A DNA stretch of 64,000 nt from Streptococcus mitis (GTDB taxonomy: Bacteria > Bacillota > Bacilli > Lactobacillales > Streptococcaceae): the NCBI RefSeq assembly GCF_002096845.1, contig NZ_NCVK01000060.1, positions 1-64,000 of the forward strand. Direction: 5' to 3'. The notes beneath the pieces were generated by a model. That model did no database searches. It had not been told where the DNA came from and saw only the letters and a list, made by a program, of their open reading frames with translations. Of this stretch, positions 45,291-54,082 are shown in pieces; the first letter of the stretch is position 1, and every line of letters starts with the position of its first letter. The position numbers were made by a program, and so were the translations under genes.

Positions 45291-45325
45291 TAAAAAAATC
45301 CTATTTGTGAGACAAAAAGGATTTT
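45291..45325 (-). terminator. Terminator of the DUF1797 gene
   Basis: On the minus strand AAAATCCT pairs with AGGATTTT, followed by a run of seven T residues. Confidence 0.75.
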
Positions 45326-45363
45326 GGTTAGACATGCAGGGTGTAATCCCAGCTTGTTTTGTA

Positions 45364-45594
45364 TTAGTAAAGGAGTTCGTAAATCTCCATTGCAATCAAG
45401 TCAATGCTGTCAAACGTATAAGTTTCGCGAGCTTCTACATCACGAAGGGTAAAGATTGATCCATTTTCTTCGTCGTGGCTGTATGCAACTTCTGCAACAA
45501 CAACTCCTTCGCGTTCAAAATTACGTTTTAAATTTCCGCCGTCTTTTGCCATTGCTTCAAGGCGGTTGATGATTCTAACCAAATGTGATTCCAT
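45364..45594 (-). CDS. DUF1797 family protein
   Basis: The 76-residue acidic protein (MESHLVRIINRLEAMAKDGG...) matches DUF1797 (YktA-like) in length and sequence style; a small domain with no known activity. AAGGAG precedes the ATG. It has its own terminator and lies between clpE and the amino-acid transporter genes. Confidence 0.8.
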   Translation of the reverse strand: MESHLVRIINRLEAMAKDGGNLKRNFEREGVVVAEVAYSHDEENGSIFTLRDVEARETYTFDSIDLIAMEIYELLY

Positions 45595-45721
45595 TTTGAT
45601 TCTCCTTCATTTCTTATCGTTACTATTTTACCATAAAGGAGGCCAACTTGACTAGAAAAAACTAAGATTTCTCGCTAATTCTACCAGCTTAAAGTTTTTT
45701 TGAATAAATCGGATAAAAGGT

Positions 45722-45750
45722 TTGAATTTTAATTCAATACATGTTATAAT
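45722..45750 (+). promoter_or_regulatory. Promoter of the amino-acid transporter operon
   Basis: TTGAAT, 17-bp spacer, TGtTATAAT. The predicted start is about 28 nt before the permease ATG. Confidence 0.7.
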
Positions 45751-45784
45751 CATACAGTATTCTATTTTAGAAAGCAGTGTGACT

Positions 45785-46468
45785 ATGAATTTTTCTTTTT
45801 TACCTAAGTATTTACCTTATTTTAACTATGGGGCTGTCGTGACGGTTCTCATTTCTATCTGTGTTGTCTTTTTGGGAACCATTTTGGGTGTTGTCTTGGC
45901 TTTTGGGCAACGTTCAAAGTTTAAACCGCTTGTTTGGCTGGCCAACTTGTACGTTTGGATTTTCCGTGGGACACCGATGATGGTTCAGATTATGATTGCC
46001 TTTGCCCTTATGCACATCAATGCTCCGACTATTCAGGTTGGAATTTTAGGTGTTGATTTTTCTCGTCTGATTCCAGGGATTTTGATTATCTCTATGAACA
46101 GTGGTGCTTATGTTTCTGAGACTGTTCGTGCTGGGATTAATGCGGTTCCAAAAGGTCAGCTAGAGGCGGCCTATTCTTTAGGGATTCGTCCTAAAAATGC
46201 GATGCGCTATGTGATTTTGCCACAAGCTATCAAAAATATCTTGCCAGCCTTGGGGAACGAATTTATCACCATTATCAAGGACAGCTCCCTCTTATCAGCT
46301 ATTGGGGTTATGGAGTTGTGGAATGGGGCTACAACAGTTTCCACAACAACCTATCTACCTTTAACACCACTTTTATTTGCAGCCTTTTACTACTTGATTA
46401 TGACCTCTATTTTGACCGTAGCCTTGAAGGCTTTTGAAAAACGTATGGGACAAGGAGATAAGAAATAA
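45785..46468 (+). CDS. Polar amino-acid ABC transporter permease
   Basis: The 227-residue permease of the His/Glu/Gln type has about five spans, the family segment [12 protein letters not shown] and the EAA loop [23 protein letters not shown] 45785 ([13 protein letters not shown]) is used; the more upstream start at 45722 lies inside the promoter. It overlaps the ATPase ATG by one base. No binding-protein gene or domain is attached, so an external lipoprotein must deliver the amino acid. Confidence 0.9.
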   Translation: MNFSFLPKYLPYFNYGAVVTVLISICVVFLGTILGVVLAFGQRSKFKPLVWLANLYVWIFRGTPMMVQIMIAFALMHINAPTIQVGILGVDFSRLIPGILIISMNSGAYVSETVRAGINAVPKGQLEAAYSLGIRPKNAMRYVILPQAIKNILPALGNEFITIIKDSSLLSAIGVMELWNGATTVSTTTYLPLTPLLFAAFYYLIMTSILTVALKAFEKRMGQGDKK

Positions 46469-47202
46469 TGACAGAAACCTTGATAAAAATTGAAAATTTA
46501 CATAAATCATTTGGAAAGAATGAAGTATTGAAGGGCATCAACCTCGAAATTAAAAGAGGAGAAGTTGTCGTTATCATCGGTCCTTCGGGGAGCGGGAAAT
46601 CTACCTTGCTTCGCTCTATGAATTTGTTGGAAGAAGCAACTAAGGGGAAGGTTATCTTTGAGGGAGTCGATATTACGGACAAGAAGAATGACCTGTTTGC
46701 CATGCGTGAGAAGATGGGCATGGTTTTCCAACAATTTAACCTCTTTCCTAATATGACTGTGATGGAAAATATCACCTTGTCACCTATCAAGACCAAAGGT
46801 GAAAGCAAGGCAATTGCAGAGAAGAGAGCCCAAGAGCTGTTGGAAAAAGTTGGTTTGCCAGATAAGGCAGACGCTTATCCACAGAGTTTGTCAGGTGGCC
46901 AGCAACAACGGATTGCCATTGCGCGTGGGTTGGCTATGGAACCAGATGTTTTGCTCTTTGACGAGCCAACCTCTGCCTTGGACCCTGAAATGGTAGGTGA
47001 GGTGTTGGCTGTTATGCAAGACCTTGCCAAGTCAGGGATGACTATGGTTATCGTAACACATGAGATGGGATTTGCCCGTGAGGTGGCAGACCGTGTTATC
47101 TTTATGGCAGACGGTGTGGTTGTTGAAGACGGAACACCAGAGCAGATTTTTGAACAAACCCAAGAACAACGGACTAAAGACTTCTTGAGTAAGGTTTTAT
47201 AA
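46468..47202 (+). CDS. Polar amino-acid ABC transporter ATPase
   Basis: The 244-residue GlnQ-type ATPase has an intact Walker [11 protein letters not shown]-loop [13 protein letters not shown], signature LSGGQQQR, Walker [13 protein letters not shown] and H-loop VTHEMGFA. Partner of the permease just upstream, ending in a clear terminator. Confidence 0.94.
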   Translation: MTETLIKIENLHKSFGKNEVLKGINLEIKRGEVVVIIGPSGSGKSTLLRSMNLLEEATKGKVIFEGVDITDKKNDLFAMREKMGMVFQQFNLFPNMTVMENITLSPIKTKGESKAIAEKRAQELLEKVGLPDKADAYPQSLSGGQQQRIAIARGLAMEPDVLLFDEPTSALDPEMVGEVLAVMQDLAKSGMTMVIVTHEMGFAREVADRVIFMADGVVVEDGTPEQIFEQTQEQRTKDFLSKVL

Positions 47203-47233
47203 TCTATTTTAAAATTTCAAGACAAGATTAGTG

Positions 47234-47258
47234 AAAAGCTCGACCCGAGCTTTTTCTT
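47234..47258 (+). terminator. Terminator of the amino-acid transporter operon
   Basis: AAAAGCTCG / CGAGCTTTT with loop ACC and a T run. Confidence 0.85.
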
Positions 47259-47316
47259 ATAGTTTGAAACTATAGGATTGCCTAGGAAAGAAGTGTTAGA
47301 GGGTGTTGGCAGTTTT

Positions 47317-47325
47317 TGGTATAAT
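47317..47325 (+). promoter_or_regulatory. Extended -10 promoter of folD
   Basis: TGgTATAAT, 30 bp before the ATG; a normal leader with AAAGAGAAG follows, unlike the leaderless cases. Confidence 0.65.
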
Positions 47326-47355
47326 GGAAGATATTTGAAAGAAAAGAGAAGTGAT

Positions 47356-48213
47356 ATGACACAGATTATTGATGGGAAAGCTTTAGCGGCCAAATTGCAG
47401 GGACAGTTGGCTGAAAAGACTGCAAAATTAAAGGAAGAAACAGGTCTAGTGCCTGGTTTGGTAGTGATTTTGGTTGGGGACAATACAGCCAGCCAAGTCT
47501 ACGTTCGCAACAAGGAGAGGTCAGCTCTTGCGGCTGGTTTCCGTAGCGAAGTAGTGCGAGTTCCAGAGACCATTACTCAAGAGAAATTGTTAGACCTGAT
47601 TGCTAAATATAATCAGGATCCAGCTTGGCATGGGATTTTGGTCCAGTTGCCATTACCAAAACACATTGATGAAGAGGCGGTTTTGTTGGCCATTGACCCA
47701 GAAAAGGATGTGGATGGTTTCCATCCTCTAAATATGGGACGCCTTTGGTCTGGACATCCAGTCATGATTCCTTCGACACCTGCAGGAATTATGGAAATGT
47801 TTCATGAATATGGGATTGATTTGGAAGGTAAAAATGCGGTCGTCATCGGTCGTTCCAATATCGTTGGAAAGCCCATGGCCCAGCTTCTTTTGGCCAAGAA
47901 TGCAACAGTGACTTTGACTCACTCACGCACCCATAATCTTGCCAAGGTTGCTGCTAAAGCAGATATTCTGGTGGTCGCAATCGGTCGTGCTAAATTTGTG
48001 ACTCCTGACTTTGTCAAACCAGGTGCGGTAGTCATTGACGTTGGGATGAATCGTGATGAAAATGGTAAGCTCTGTGGGGATGTGGATTATGAGGCAGTTG
48101 CCCCACTTGCTAGCCATATTACGCCAGTCCCTGGAGGTGTCGGCCCTATGACCATTACTATGCTGATGGAGCAAACTTATCAGGCAGCACTTCGGACATT
48201 GGATAGCAAATAA
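47356..48213 (+). CDS. folD: Methylenetetrahydrofolate dehydrogenase/cyclohydrolase
   Basis: The 285-residue bifunctional enzyme has the substrate-site segment [12 protein letters not shown] with the catalytic Lys, QLPLPKHI, the NADP-site [14 protein letters not shown] and [12 protein letters not shown]. It interconverts 5,10-methylene- and 10-formyl-tetrahydrofolate for purine and one-carbon supply. ATG 47356 ([14 protein letters not shown]) is preferred; the in-frame codon at 47278 lies before the promoter. It marks the left border of the accessory islet. Confidence 0.95.
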   Translation: MTQIIDGKALAAKLQGQLAEKTAKLKEETGLVPGLVVILVGDNTASQVYVRNKERSALAAGFRSEVVRVPETITQEKLLDLIAKYNQDPAWHGILVQLPLPKHIDEEAVLLAIDPEKDVDGFHPLNMGRLWSGHPVMIPSTPAGIMEMFHEYGIDLEGKNAVVIGRSNIVGKPMAQLLLAKNATVTLTHSRTHNLAKVAAKADILVVAIGRAKFVTPDFVKPGAVVIDVGMNRDENGKLCGDVDYEAVAPLASHITPVPGGVGPMTITMLMEQTYQAALRTLDSK

Positions 48214-48434
48214 GAGAAAAATCTCTGAATAGAGTGTATTTTCTATAGCTATATCTGAAATGGCAGAAATGAATATTAAATTTTAGATATAAGATTAAAA
48301 AAGATAAACTATAAGAAAAGTCAATAGTTTTATCTAAAATATTTCTTGTTTCAAATTTGCTGATTTTAGAGCACGTCAAAAATCCCTTGAAAAAATCCAT
48401 TTTTTCAAAGGTAATCCTGTGTCAAATTCAGAAG

Positions 48435-48585
48435 TTACATCACTTTTTGTTCGTCAAAGGGGAGCTCGTTTTTGAGAAGATAAAACAGCATTCTGATAAG
48501 TTTTTTTGCAAGGTAAATGATGGCTACATTGTAATGTTTTCCTTGTTCTAACTTATACTCATCTGTTTTCAAAAAGCATTCTAGT
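48435..48585 (-). pseudogene. C-terminal remnant of an IS110-family transposase
   Basis: On the minus strand an open frame ends at 48435 and reads ECFLKTDEYKLEQGKHYN followed by a helical VAIIYLAKKLIRMLFYLL segment. The EGKHYNVAL..AKKL pattern is the typical C-terminus of IS110/IS116/IS902 transposases. Only about 45-50 residues remain. The upstream end runs into the IS630 remnant; the exact junction is unclear. Confidence 0.6.
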
Positions 48586-48889
48586 CCATCGTCGATTAAC
48601 GATGGACTTTATCATTTCCTTATCCAGTCCTTGTATGACATCTTGAAGTTGCTTCATGACATCTTCCAAAGTTCGAAAGGCTTTATTCTTAAATCCACGT
48701 TTACGAATCTCTTTCCACACTTATTCAATGGGGTTCATCTCTGGTGTGTATGGAGGAATAAAGGTAAAGCCAATATTAGTCGGAATCTTTAAGGTACTTG
48801 ATTTATGCCATATAGCATTGTCTATGACAAATAAAAGATAATCATCTGGATAAACTTGTGAAAGCTCTTCTAAAAAGGCGTTCATCCAC
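48559..48889 (-). pseudogene. C-terminal remnant of an IS630-family transposase
   Basis: On the minus strand the frame reads AFLEELSQVYPDDYLLFVIDNAIWHKS and then FIPPYTPEMNPIE-stop-VWKEIRKRGF, ending RRWTRM. These are the DDE motifs of IS630 (DNAxxHKS and PPYxPExNPIE). A TAA replaces the expected Gln codon of NPIEQ. The N-terminal half is missing and the copy is cut at 48890 by IS1381. Non-functional. Confidence 0.8.
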
Positions 48890-49742
48890 TAGACTTCCTA
48901 CGAAACAAAAATATGATACAATAGAATTATGAAGCAAGTAAACAATTAACTGATGTTCGGTTTAAGCGCCTTGTTGGTGTTCAGCGTACTACTTTTGAAG
49001 AGATGTTAGCTGTGTTAAAAACAGCTTATCAACTTAAACACGAAAAAGGTGGACGAAAACCTAAATTAAGCCTAGAAGACCTTCTTATGGCCACTCTTCA
49101 ATACACGCGAGAATACCGCACTTATGAACAAATTGCGGCTGATTTTGGAATTCACGAAAGCAACTTAACTCGTCGGAGTCAATGGGTTGAAGTGATTCTT
49201 CTTTAAAGTGGTTTTACGATTTCAAAAACTCACCTTAGTGCTGAGAATACGGTGATTGTGGATGCAACAGAGGTAAAAATCAATTGTCCTAAAAAAACAA
49301 TTAGAGAATTATTCTGGTAAAAAGAAATGCCATGCTATGAAGGTTCAGGCGATTGTCACAAGCCAAGGGAGAATTGTTTCTTTGGATATTGCGGTGAACT
49401 ATTGCCACGATATGAAGTTGTTCAAAATGAGTCGTATAAATATCGGACAAGCTGGTAAAATCTTGGCTGACAGTGATTATCAAGGACTCATGAAGATGTA
49501 TTCACAAGCGCAAACTCCGAGGAAATCAAGCAAACTTAAGCCCCTAACTCTTGAAGATAAAGCCTATAACCATGCGCTATCTAAAGAAAGAATCAAGGTT
49601 GAGAATATTTTTACCAAAGTAAAAACGTTTAAAATGTTCTCAACAACCTATCGAAATTATCGTAAACGCTTCGAATTACGAATGAATTTAGTTGCTGCTA
49701 TTATCAACCGTGAACTAGGATTTTAGTTTTGTAGGAAGTCTA
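48890..49742 (+). mobile_element. IS1381-type element (IS5 family), defective
   Basis: The ends are inverted repeats: TAGACTTCCTACGAAACA at 48890-48907 and, reversed, TAGACTTCCTACAAAACT at 49725-49742 (16 of 18 match). The 853-bp length agrees with IS1381. The transposase inside is broken. No target duplication is evident. The left end cuts the IS630 remnant and the right end cuts an unknown gene that continues at 49742, so later deletion or recombination is likely. Confidence 0.85.
48925..49726 (+). pseudogene. IS1381-type transposase, decayed
   Basis: Translated pieces: NYEASKQLTDVRFKRLVGVQ, a helix-turn-helix-like YEQIAADFGIHESNLTRRSQ, VIVDATEVKINCPKK, then after a frame change SGKKKCHAMKVQAIVTSQG, LADSDYQGL and VENIFTKVKTFKMFSTTYRN. 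Defects: the start ATG is replaced by TAG; TAA at 49204-49206 in place of a Gln codon; and a frame change at the seven-A run near 49293. Two-frame organisation is normal for IS1381, but the stop codon and lost start are not. Confidence 0.85.
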
Positions 49743-50002
49743 ATAAAATATATGAATTTGTGGAAGGTGAAAAAAGATCATACCCTGGTGAAATATGTTT
49801 TAAAAAATGTGATATCGACCTGTGCGATGTATTGATATTTAACAAAATCGTGGGTGAAGGACGTTTCAATGGAAATTCTATTGGTTTACAACAATTTATG
49901 GATGAATATACAGACTCAGAATTTGAAATCATTATTGAAGGCTATTATGGCAACACAACTACATATACAGGATGGCTGCGGGAAGAGGGAAACGACCAGT
50001 GA
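49742..50002 (+). pseudogene. 3' part of an unknown gene cut by IS1381
   Basis: The frame is open from the last bases of the IS and gives 86 residues (NKIYEFVEGEKRSYPGEICF ... EGYYGNTTTYTGWLREEG) ending TGA. No start codon with a ribosome-binding site is present, so the N-terminus was lost to the insertion. The acidic, aromatic-rich composition is like small immunity proteins, but I recognise no family. Confidence 0.55.
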
Positions 50003-50097
50003 CGGCAATTATGTATGTTTGGAACATCGGAGATATGGTGTATAACGTAAAAAAATAAATGATTAAAAAAAAACAATTTAATAAAGGAGAAAAGCTC

Positions 50098-50382
50098 ATG
50101 AACAAATTTGAGAAGAGAAAATTGTTACAAGAATATCAAGTCAAACAAATGGAAGAATTTGAAGAGAACTTACCGATGGAAAAGAAATTATTTTATGAAT
50201 TATTTGATTATCTAAATGATAAATCAGAAACGGTAGAGTGTAATCACGATTTTTCTTTAACAAATGAGTTTTTGAAAGATAAAAATGCGGATATTGAAAA
50301 GGTTATAGAATTTTTGCGAGAAAATGGTGCTGGTTGCGATTGTGAAGTGATTTTTAATGTTGAGGAAAAGTTTGAAGAATAA
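50098..50382 (+). CDS. DUF2695-like protein
   Basis: The 94-residue acidic protein has an N-terminal charged helix and a C-terminal part CNHDFSLTNEFLKDKN followed by ENGAGCDCEVIFNVEE. This C-H and GxCDCEVxxNV pattern is what I know from DUF2695 (PF10905), a small domain often found alone near toxin-immunity genes. AAAGGAG stands 8 nt before ATG 50098. It is AT-rich compared with its core neighbours. Function unknown; an immunity role is inference. Confidence 0.7.
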   Translation: MNKFEKRKLLQEYQVKQMEEFEENLPMEKKLFYELFDYLNDKSETVECNHDFSLTNEFLKDKNADIEKVIEFLRENGAGCDCEVIFNVEEKFEE

Positions 50383-50440
50383 AATGTTTGTATTAGAAAC
50401 AGACCGGTAAATTTGAAGGTGTAAGGAAAAATAGTGATAG

Positions 50441-51115
50441 ATGAAACTAATAAATGATATTTTATGTGAAAAACTAAATCCGAGAAGTGGAGTTATCAAA
50501 ATAAGTAGTTCTAATGATGAAGATAGAATTTATTTCGATATAAGTTGGGAGGGAGATTTCCATTTTATAGTTACTGGTTGGGTGCATTACGGGTGGTATT
50601 ATGTACAAAGAGATAAACAATGTATATCGCCATCTTATGTTTATCAAAGAATAGATGATAGAGCGTTATCTGTAATGCAACACATTATAGACGAAATTGA
50701 AAATGGGAAATATAACAACAAAAAAACTGAAAAAGAAAAAATTAAACAGGTTCTTGAAGAAAGAAATCTAACCTCTTTTATGAACAATACAAAATGGAAA
50801 GAACTAATAGATTCCATCATGGAGAACATGAGAGATATCCCGATACAATATAAGACGTTTTTTGATGAAGAAGAGCCTAGCGTGTATTGGACGATTGATA
50901 CTGATGAACATTTTTTTCATATGAATATGAGAATTGTTGAATGGTTTAAAATTAGAAGTAAATTTGAGAAAGTTCTTGGTCAAGGACGTTTAATTGAGCC
51001 AAAGATATGTGTTACTGATAAAAAAACAGAAATAGAGTGTATGCTTAATAAATTTAGTATTCCTTATGAATATGATGATATTGAAAAATGTTTTATTATT
51101 TTTGGGTATAGATAA
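50441..51115 (+). CDS. Unknown two-part protein, possibly DUF6678-like C-terminus
   Basis: The 224-residue protein appears to have two parts. Residues 1-90 are aromatic-rich (WEGDFHFIVTGWVHYGWYYV). Residues 105-224 contain LTSFMNNTKWKELIDSIME and IVEWFKIRSK, which recall the MNNTKW-type DUF6678 family of presumed immunity proteins (weak, from memory). No signal or membrane segment. The start (ATG 50441) has only AAGGAAAAAT about 15 nt upstream. It could be a fusion of two immunity domains. Confidence 0.55.
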   Translation: MKLINDILCEKLNPRSGVIKISSSNDEDRIYFDISWEGDFHFIVTGWVHYGWYYVQRDKQCISPSYVYQRIDDRALSVMQHIIDEIENGKYNNKKTEKEKIKQVLEERNLTSFMNNTKWKELIDSIMENMRDIPIQYKTFFDEEEPSVYWTIDTDEHFFHMNMRIVEWFKIRSKFEKVLGQGRLIEPKICVTDKKTEIECMLNKFSIPYEYDDIEKCFIIFGYR

Positions 51116-51125
51116 TGAAAATTGA

Positions 51126-51266
51126 AAATTAGAAGTTAAAGGGGTAATTGTTCCATTAAATAGAATAGTTTGTTGTGATACTCCTCTTTATATTAAAATA
51201 TCCGACTATAAATATGAGGTGCGGTTAGGCTATGAATTAGTTTTTAAATATAATTTTTTTGTATAG
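51126..51266 (+). pseudogene. Short coding remnant
   Basis: An open stretch reads KLEVKGVIVPLNRIVCCDTP and then YKYEVRLGYELVFKYNFF before TAG, with no start codon. It looks like the tail of another small gene of the islet. Confidence 0.3.
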
Positions 51267-51391
51267 CTTTTGGGAAGAATGTGTTGTTATCACTGATAAG
51301 TTTTAGCAGCAAGGATTATAAAAATATTTGGATATCACAAATGAAAAAGGCCTGGTAAACGCCTAACCGAAGCGATAAAACAGAAGAGGAA

Positions 51392-51646
51392 ATGTGGAAG
51401 TCTTATCAAAAAATTGCAAACAGACAAACTTTTGAGAAACTATGCAATATGGAAGAGATTGCAAATGAATCTGATATAGTAAATAAAAAATCGGAAAATA
51501 GTTACCACCTTATCGCTCTGTACAAAATGATTGGATACGGAGTTACAGGGTTTTATCCTGCCTTGGAAGAAAATAAAGATGAGCTGGAGAGAAAAATCGA
51601 AGAATACATTATGTGCTTAAGAACAAATCCCATTTTGTTGGATTAG
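51392..51646 (+). CDS. Small hypothetical protein, possibly truncated
   Basis: The 84-residue, charged, soluble protein (MWKSYQKIANRQTFEKLCNM...) follows AGAAGAGGA by 2-3 nt. The frame is open 36 bp further upstream (TPNRSDKTEEE) to a TAA at 51353, which suggests a longer ancestor. The sequence resembles no family I know. AT-rich, last gene of the islet. Confidence 0.5.
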   Translation: MWKSYQKIANRQTFEKLCNMEEIANESDIVNKKSENSYHLIALYKMIGYGVTGFYPALEENKDELERKIEEYIMCLRTNPILLD

Positions 51647-51682
51647 TAACTAAATATAAATTTTAAATTTTAAATTTTTAAT

Positions 51683-51706
51683 AAGGAGGTCTGCGCCTCC
51701 TTTTTG
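51683..51706 (+). terminator. Terminator at the right border of the islet
   Basis: AAGGAGG / CCTCCTT with loop TCTGCG and a T run, directly followed by the nnrD -10 box (TATAAT at 51710-51715). Confidence 0.85.
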
Positions 51707-51735
51707 TTGTATAATAAAAGCGAGAGGAAAAAAGG

Positions 51736-52590
51736 ATGAAAGTGATTGATCAAACCTTACTAGAAAAAGTTATTATTGAACGTTCTCGTACAAGTCATAA
51801 AGGAGACTACGGTCGTCTGCTGTTGCTTGGTGGGACTTATCCTTATGGTGGTGCCATCATCATGGCTACTTTGGCAGCTGTTAAAAGTGGAGCTGGTTTG
51901 GTGACAGTTGGAACGGACAGGGAAAATATCCCAGCTTTGCACAGTCATTTACCTGAGGCTATGGCCTTTTCTCTTCAAGACCAGCAATTGTTAAAAGAGC
52001 AATTAGAGAAGGCAGAAGTTGTCTTGCTGGGGCCTGGTTTACGAGACGATGTTTTTGGAGAAAATCTAGTAAAACAAGTCTTTCTTAATTTAAGCCAAAA
52101 TCAGATTTTGATTGTAGATGGTGGTGCCCTGACCATTCTTGCTAGAACAAGTTTGTCATTTCCATCTAACCAGCTTATCCTAACTCCCCACCAAAAGGAG
52201 TGGGAAAAACTGTCTGGAATTACGATTGAAAAGCAAAACGAAGATGCAACGGCTAGTGCCCTAACTTCCTTCCCTCAAGGAACAATTTTGGTAGAGAAAG
52301 GTACAGCTACTCGTATTTGGCAAGCTGGCCAATCTGATTATTACCAGTTACAGGTTGGCGGTCCCTATCAGGCGACTGGGGGAATGGGAGATACTCTGGC
52401 TGGAATGATTGCAGGATTTGCAGGCCAATTCCGACAGGCCAGTCTCTACGAGCGTGTAAGCGTAGCGACTCATCTTCATTCAGCCATAGCCCAAGAATTA
52501 GCTCAAGAACATTATGTGGTCTTGCCGACGGAAATTAGTAATTGTCTTCCTAAAGTAATGAATAAAATATCTCAAAAAAGACTGGGATAA
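51736..52590 (+). CDS. nnrD: ADP-dependent NAD(P)H-hydrate dehydratase
   Basis: The 284-residue carbohydrate-kinase-like (YjeF C-terminal) enzyme has the motifs LLGGTYPYGGAIIMA, LGPGLRDD, LTPHQKEWEKL and TGGMGDTLAGMIAGF with the catalytic Asp. It repairs hydrated NAD(P)H. The epimerase half is absent, which is usual for streptococci where NnrE is separate or missing. GAGGAAAAAAGG precedes the ATG. Confidence 0.92.
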   Translation: MKVIDQTLLEKVIIERSRTSHKGDYGRLLLLGGTYPYGGAIIMATLAAVKSGAGLVTVGTDRENIPALHSHLPEAMAFSLQDQQLLKEQLEKAEVVLLGPGLRDDVFGENLVKQVFLNLSQNQILIVDGGALTILARTSLSFPSNQLILTPHQKEWEKLSGITIEKQNEDATASALTSFPQGTILVEKGTATRIWQAGQSDYYQLQVGGPYQATGGMGDTLAGMIAGFAGQFRQASLYERVSVATHLHSAIAQELAQEHYVVLPTEISNCLPKVMNKISQKRLG

Positions 52591-52631
52591 AATTCAATTT
52601 TAGGAGAAAACGAAGTAAATATTACCACAAT

Positions 52632-52680
52632 AAAACGCATAATATCAAGTTTTTTTTAATACCTGATATTATGCGTTTTT
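52632..52680. terminator. Bidirectional terminator between nnrD and dacA
   Basis: A 16-bp perfect stem (AAAACGCATAATATCA with TGATATTATGCGTTTT) between convergent genes, with A/T runs on both sides. Confidence 0.85.
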
Positions 52681-52738
52681 GACTTTAAAACCTTTTTGGT
52701 TTGTCTCTATTTTGGAGCAATCTTTTGCTCAGTATGTT

Positions 52739-53980
52739 TTATAATTTCTCGTTGATAAATCGGATAAACTGATTCCACCAAACTTTTAAGAAGAAGGCTT
52801 TTTCAACTTTCTTTTCTGCTACCATTTCGAAACTAGGACGTTCTGTGGTAATGTAACCTTGACCAATCAAATCCTTGTCTTCGTAAGTCAAATGGCCAAC
52901 CACTGTTCCAGCTTCAAGCGGTGCGAGGATTGCTTTAGAATCAGGTGTAAATTGAACAGATTGAGAAGATTGATTCCCACCACGTTCAATTAGATAGATA
53001 TCCTCTGGGGCCACTGCAGTTACCGTATCTTCTTTTCCATCTTGTACAGGGACTTTGCTATCTTGATAGGCATCGCCTTGCTGAACGATTTTGCGAAGTG
53101 TAAATGTAGAAGAAATATAATCCATTAGGGAAGATGTAGCTGTAAAGCGAGCGTAGGGATTATTGTCTTGATGATCTGCATTTAAAACAACTGTGATAAC
53201 CCTCATGCCTTTTTCGACAGTAGTACCAACAAAAGACTCCCCAGCCTTATCTGTTGTTCCTGTTTTAAGGCCATCAAAACCACCTCGATAAGCAGGCATA
53301 CCTTCTAACATGTAGTTGGTCGAAGTGATTGTCATTCCAGAAAAAGTAGAAGAAGGTTTTTTCGTTATTTCCAAGACTTGTGGGTACTTTTTGATGAGAT
53401 TGCGAGCAACGATAGCAACATCATAAGCACTGAGCTTGTTTTCATCATCTTTTTTAGAGCCTGGGTAAATGTTATCCCCTAGAGTCTCATTGTTAAGACC
53501 TGTCGTATTGACAACAGTGGCATCCTGAATTCCCCATTCCAGGAGTTTAGCGCGCATCATATCGACGAAATCTTTTTCTGAGCCAGCAATTTTCTCAGCT
53601 AGAGCAATGGCTGCACTGTTAGCACTAGATACTAGTGTTGCTTCTAGTAGTTGTTCGACGGTATAATTACGTGCTTCCATAGGGACGTTGCTTGCTTCGG
53701 AATTTGTTGTTAGTTTATAAGGATAATCAGAAATATATACTGGAGTTGATAAAGTGATTGTTCCTTTATCTAATGCATCATAAACAAGGTAGACTGTCAG
53801 TAGTTTTGTAATAGAAGCAATTTCGACAGGTTGCGTTGCATCTTTTTCATATAGAATTTTACCAGTATTGGCCTCAACAGCAATCGCATGTTTAGCAGCA
53901 ATATTAAAATCTTGGGCAGCAACAGTAGATGCTGACCCAATTACGAATAGACTTAAGAGAGTTAAAATGATTTTTTTCAT
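52739..53980 (-). CDS. dacA: D-alanyl-D-alanine carboxypeptidase (PBP3)
   Basis: The 413-residue protein starts with a cleavable signal (MKKIILTLLSLFVIGSAS, AAQ). It has SITK (active Ser), SSANS and KTGT in the order of class C low-molecular-mass PBPs, then a beta-rich C-terminal domain and an amphipathic helix (FFLKVWWNQFIRFINEKL) for membrane attachment. It trims the terminal D-Ala of peptidoglycan pentapeptides and so controls cross-linking. Monocistronic, minus strand. Confidence 0.96.
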   Translation of the reverse strand: MKKIILTLLSLFVIGSASTVAAQDFNIAAKHAIAVEANTGKILYEKDATQPVEIASITKLLTVYLVYDALDKGTITLSTPVYISDYPYKLTTNSEASNVPMEARNYTVEQLLEATLVSSANSAAIALAEKIAGSEKDFVDMMRAKLLEWGIQDATVVNTTGLNNETLGDNIYPGSKKDDENKLSAYDVAIVARNLIKKYPQVLEITKKPSSTFSGMTITSTNYMLEGMPAYRGGFDGLKTGTTDKAGESFVGTTVEKGMRVITVVLNADHQDNNPYARFTATSSLMDYISSTFTLRKIVQQGDAYQDSKVPVQDGKEDTVTAVAPEDIYLIERGGNQSSQSVQFTPDSKAILAPLEAGTVVGHLTYEDKDLIGQGYITTERPSFEMVAEKKVEKAFFLKVWWNQFIRFINEKL

Positions 53981-54082
53981 AGTAAGTTTATTCTAACATA
54001 AAGAAAAAAATATTCCCAGTTTCATGATAGAAGAAAGAAGCTTTTTTGAAAGTATGGTAAAATAGATGAATGGAGGTAGCTC

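Noticed and set aside
45265-45459. Plus-strand 64-codon frame before the DUF1797 gene
   Set aside because: It has no ribosome-binding site and overlaps the terminator and 3' end of the minus-strand DUF1797 gene.
49285-49305. Programmed -1 frameshift at the A7C run of the IS1381 transposase
   Set aside because: In the actual reading frame the run is not an A-AAA-AAC heptamer and the second frame would need +1 or -2. With the other stop codons present, decay is simpler.
48880-49750. Target-site duplication around IS1381
   Set aside because: The three bases outside each inverted repeat do not match in any placement I tried.
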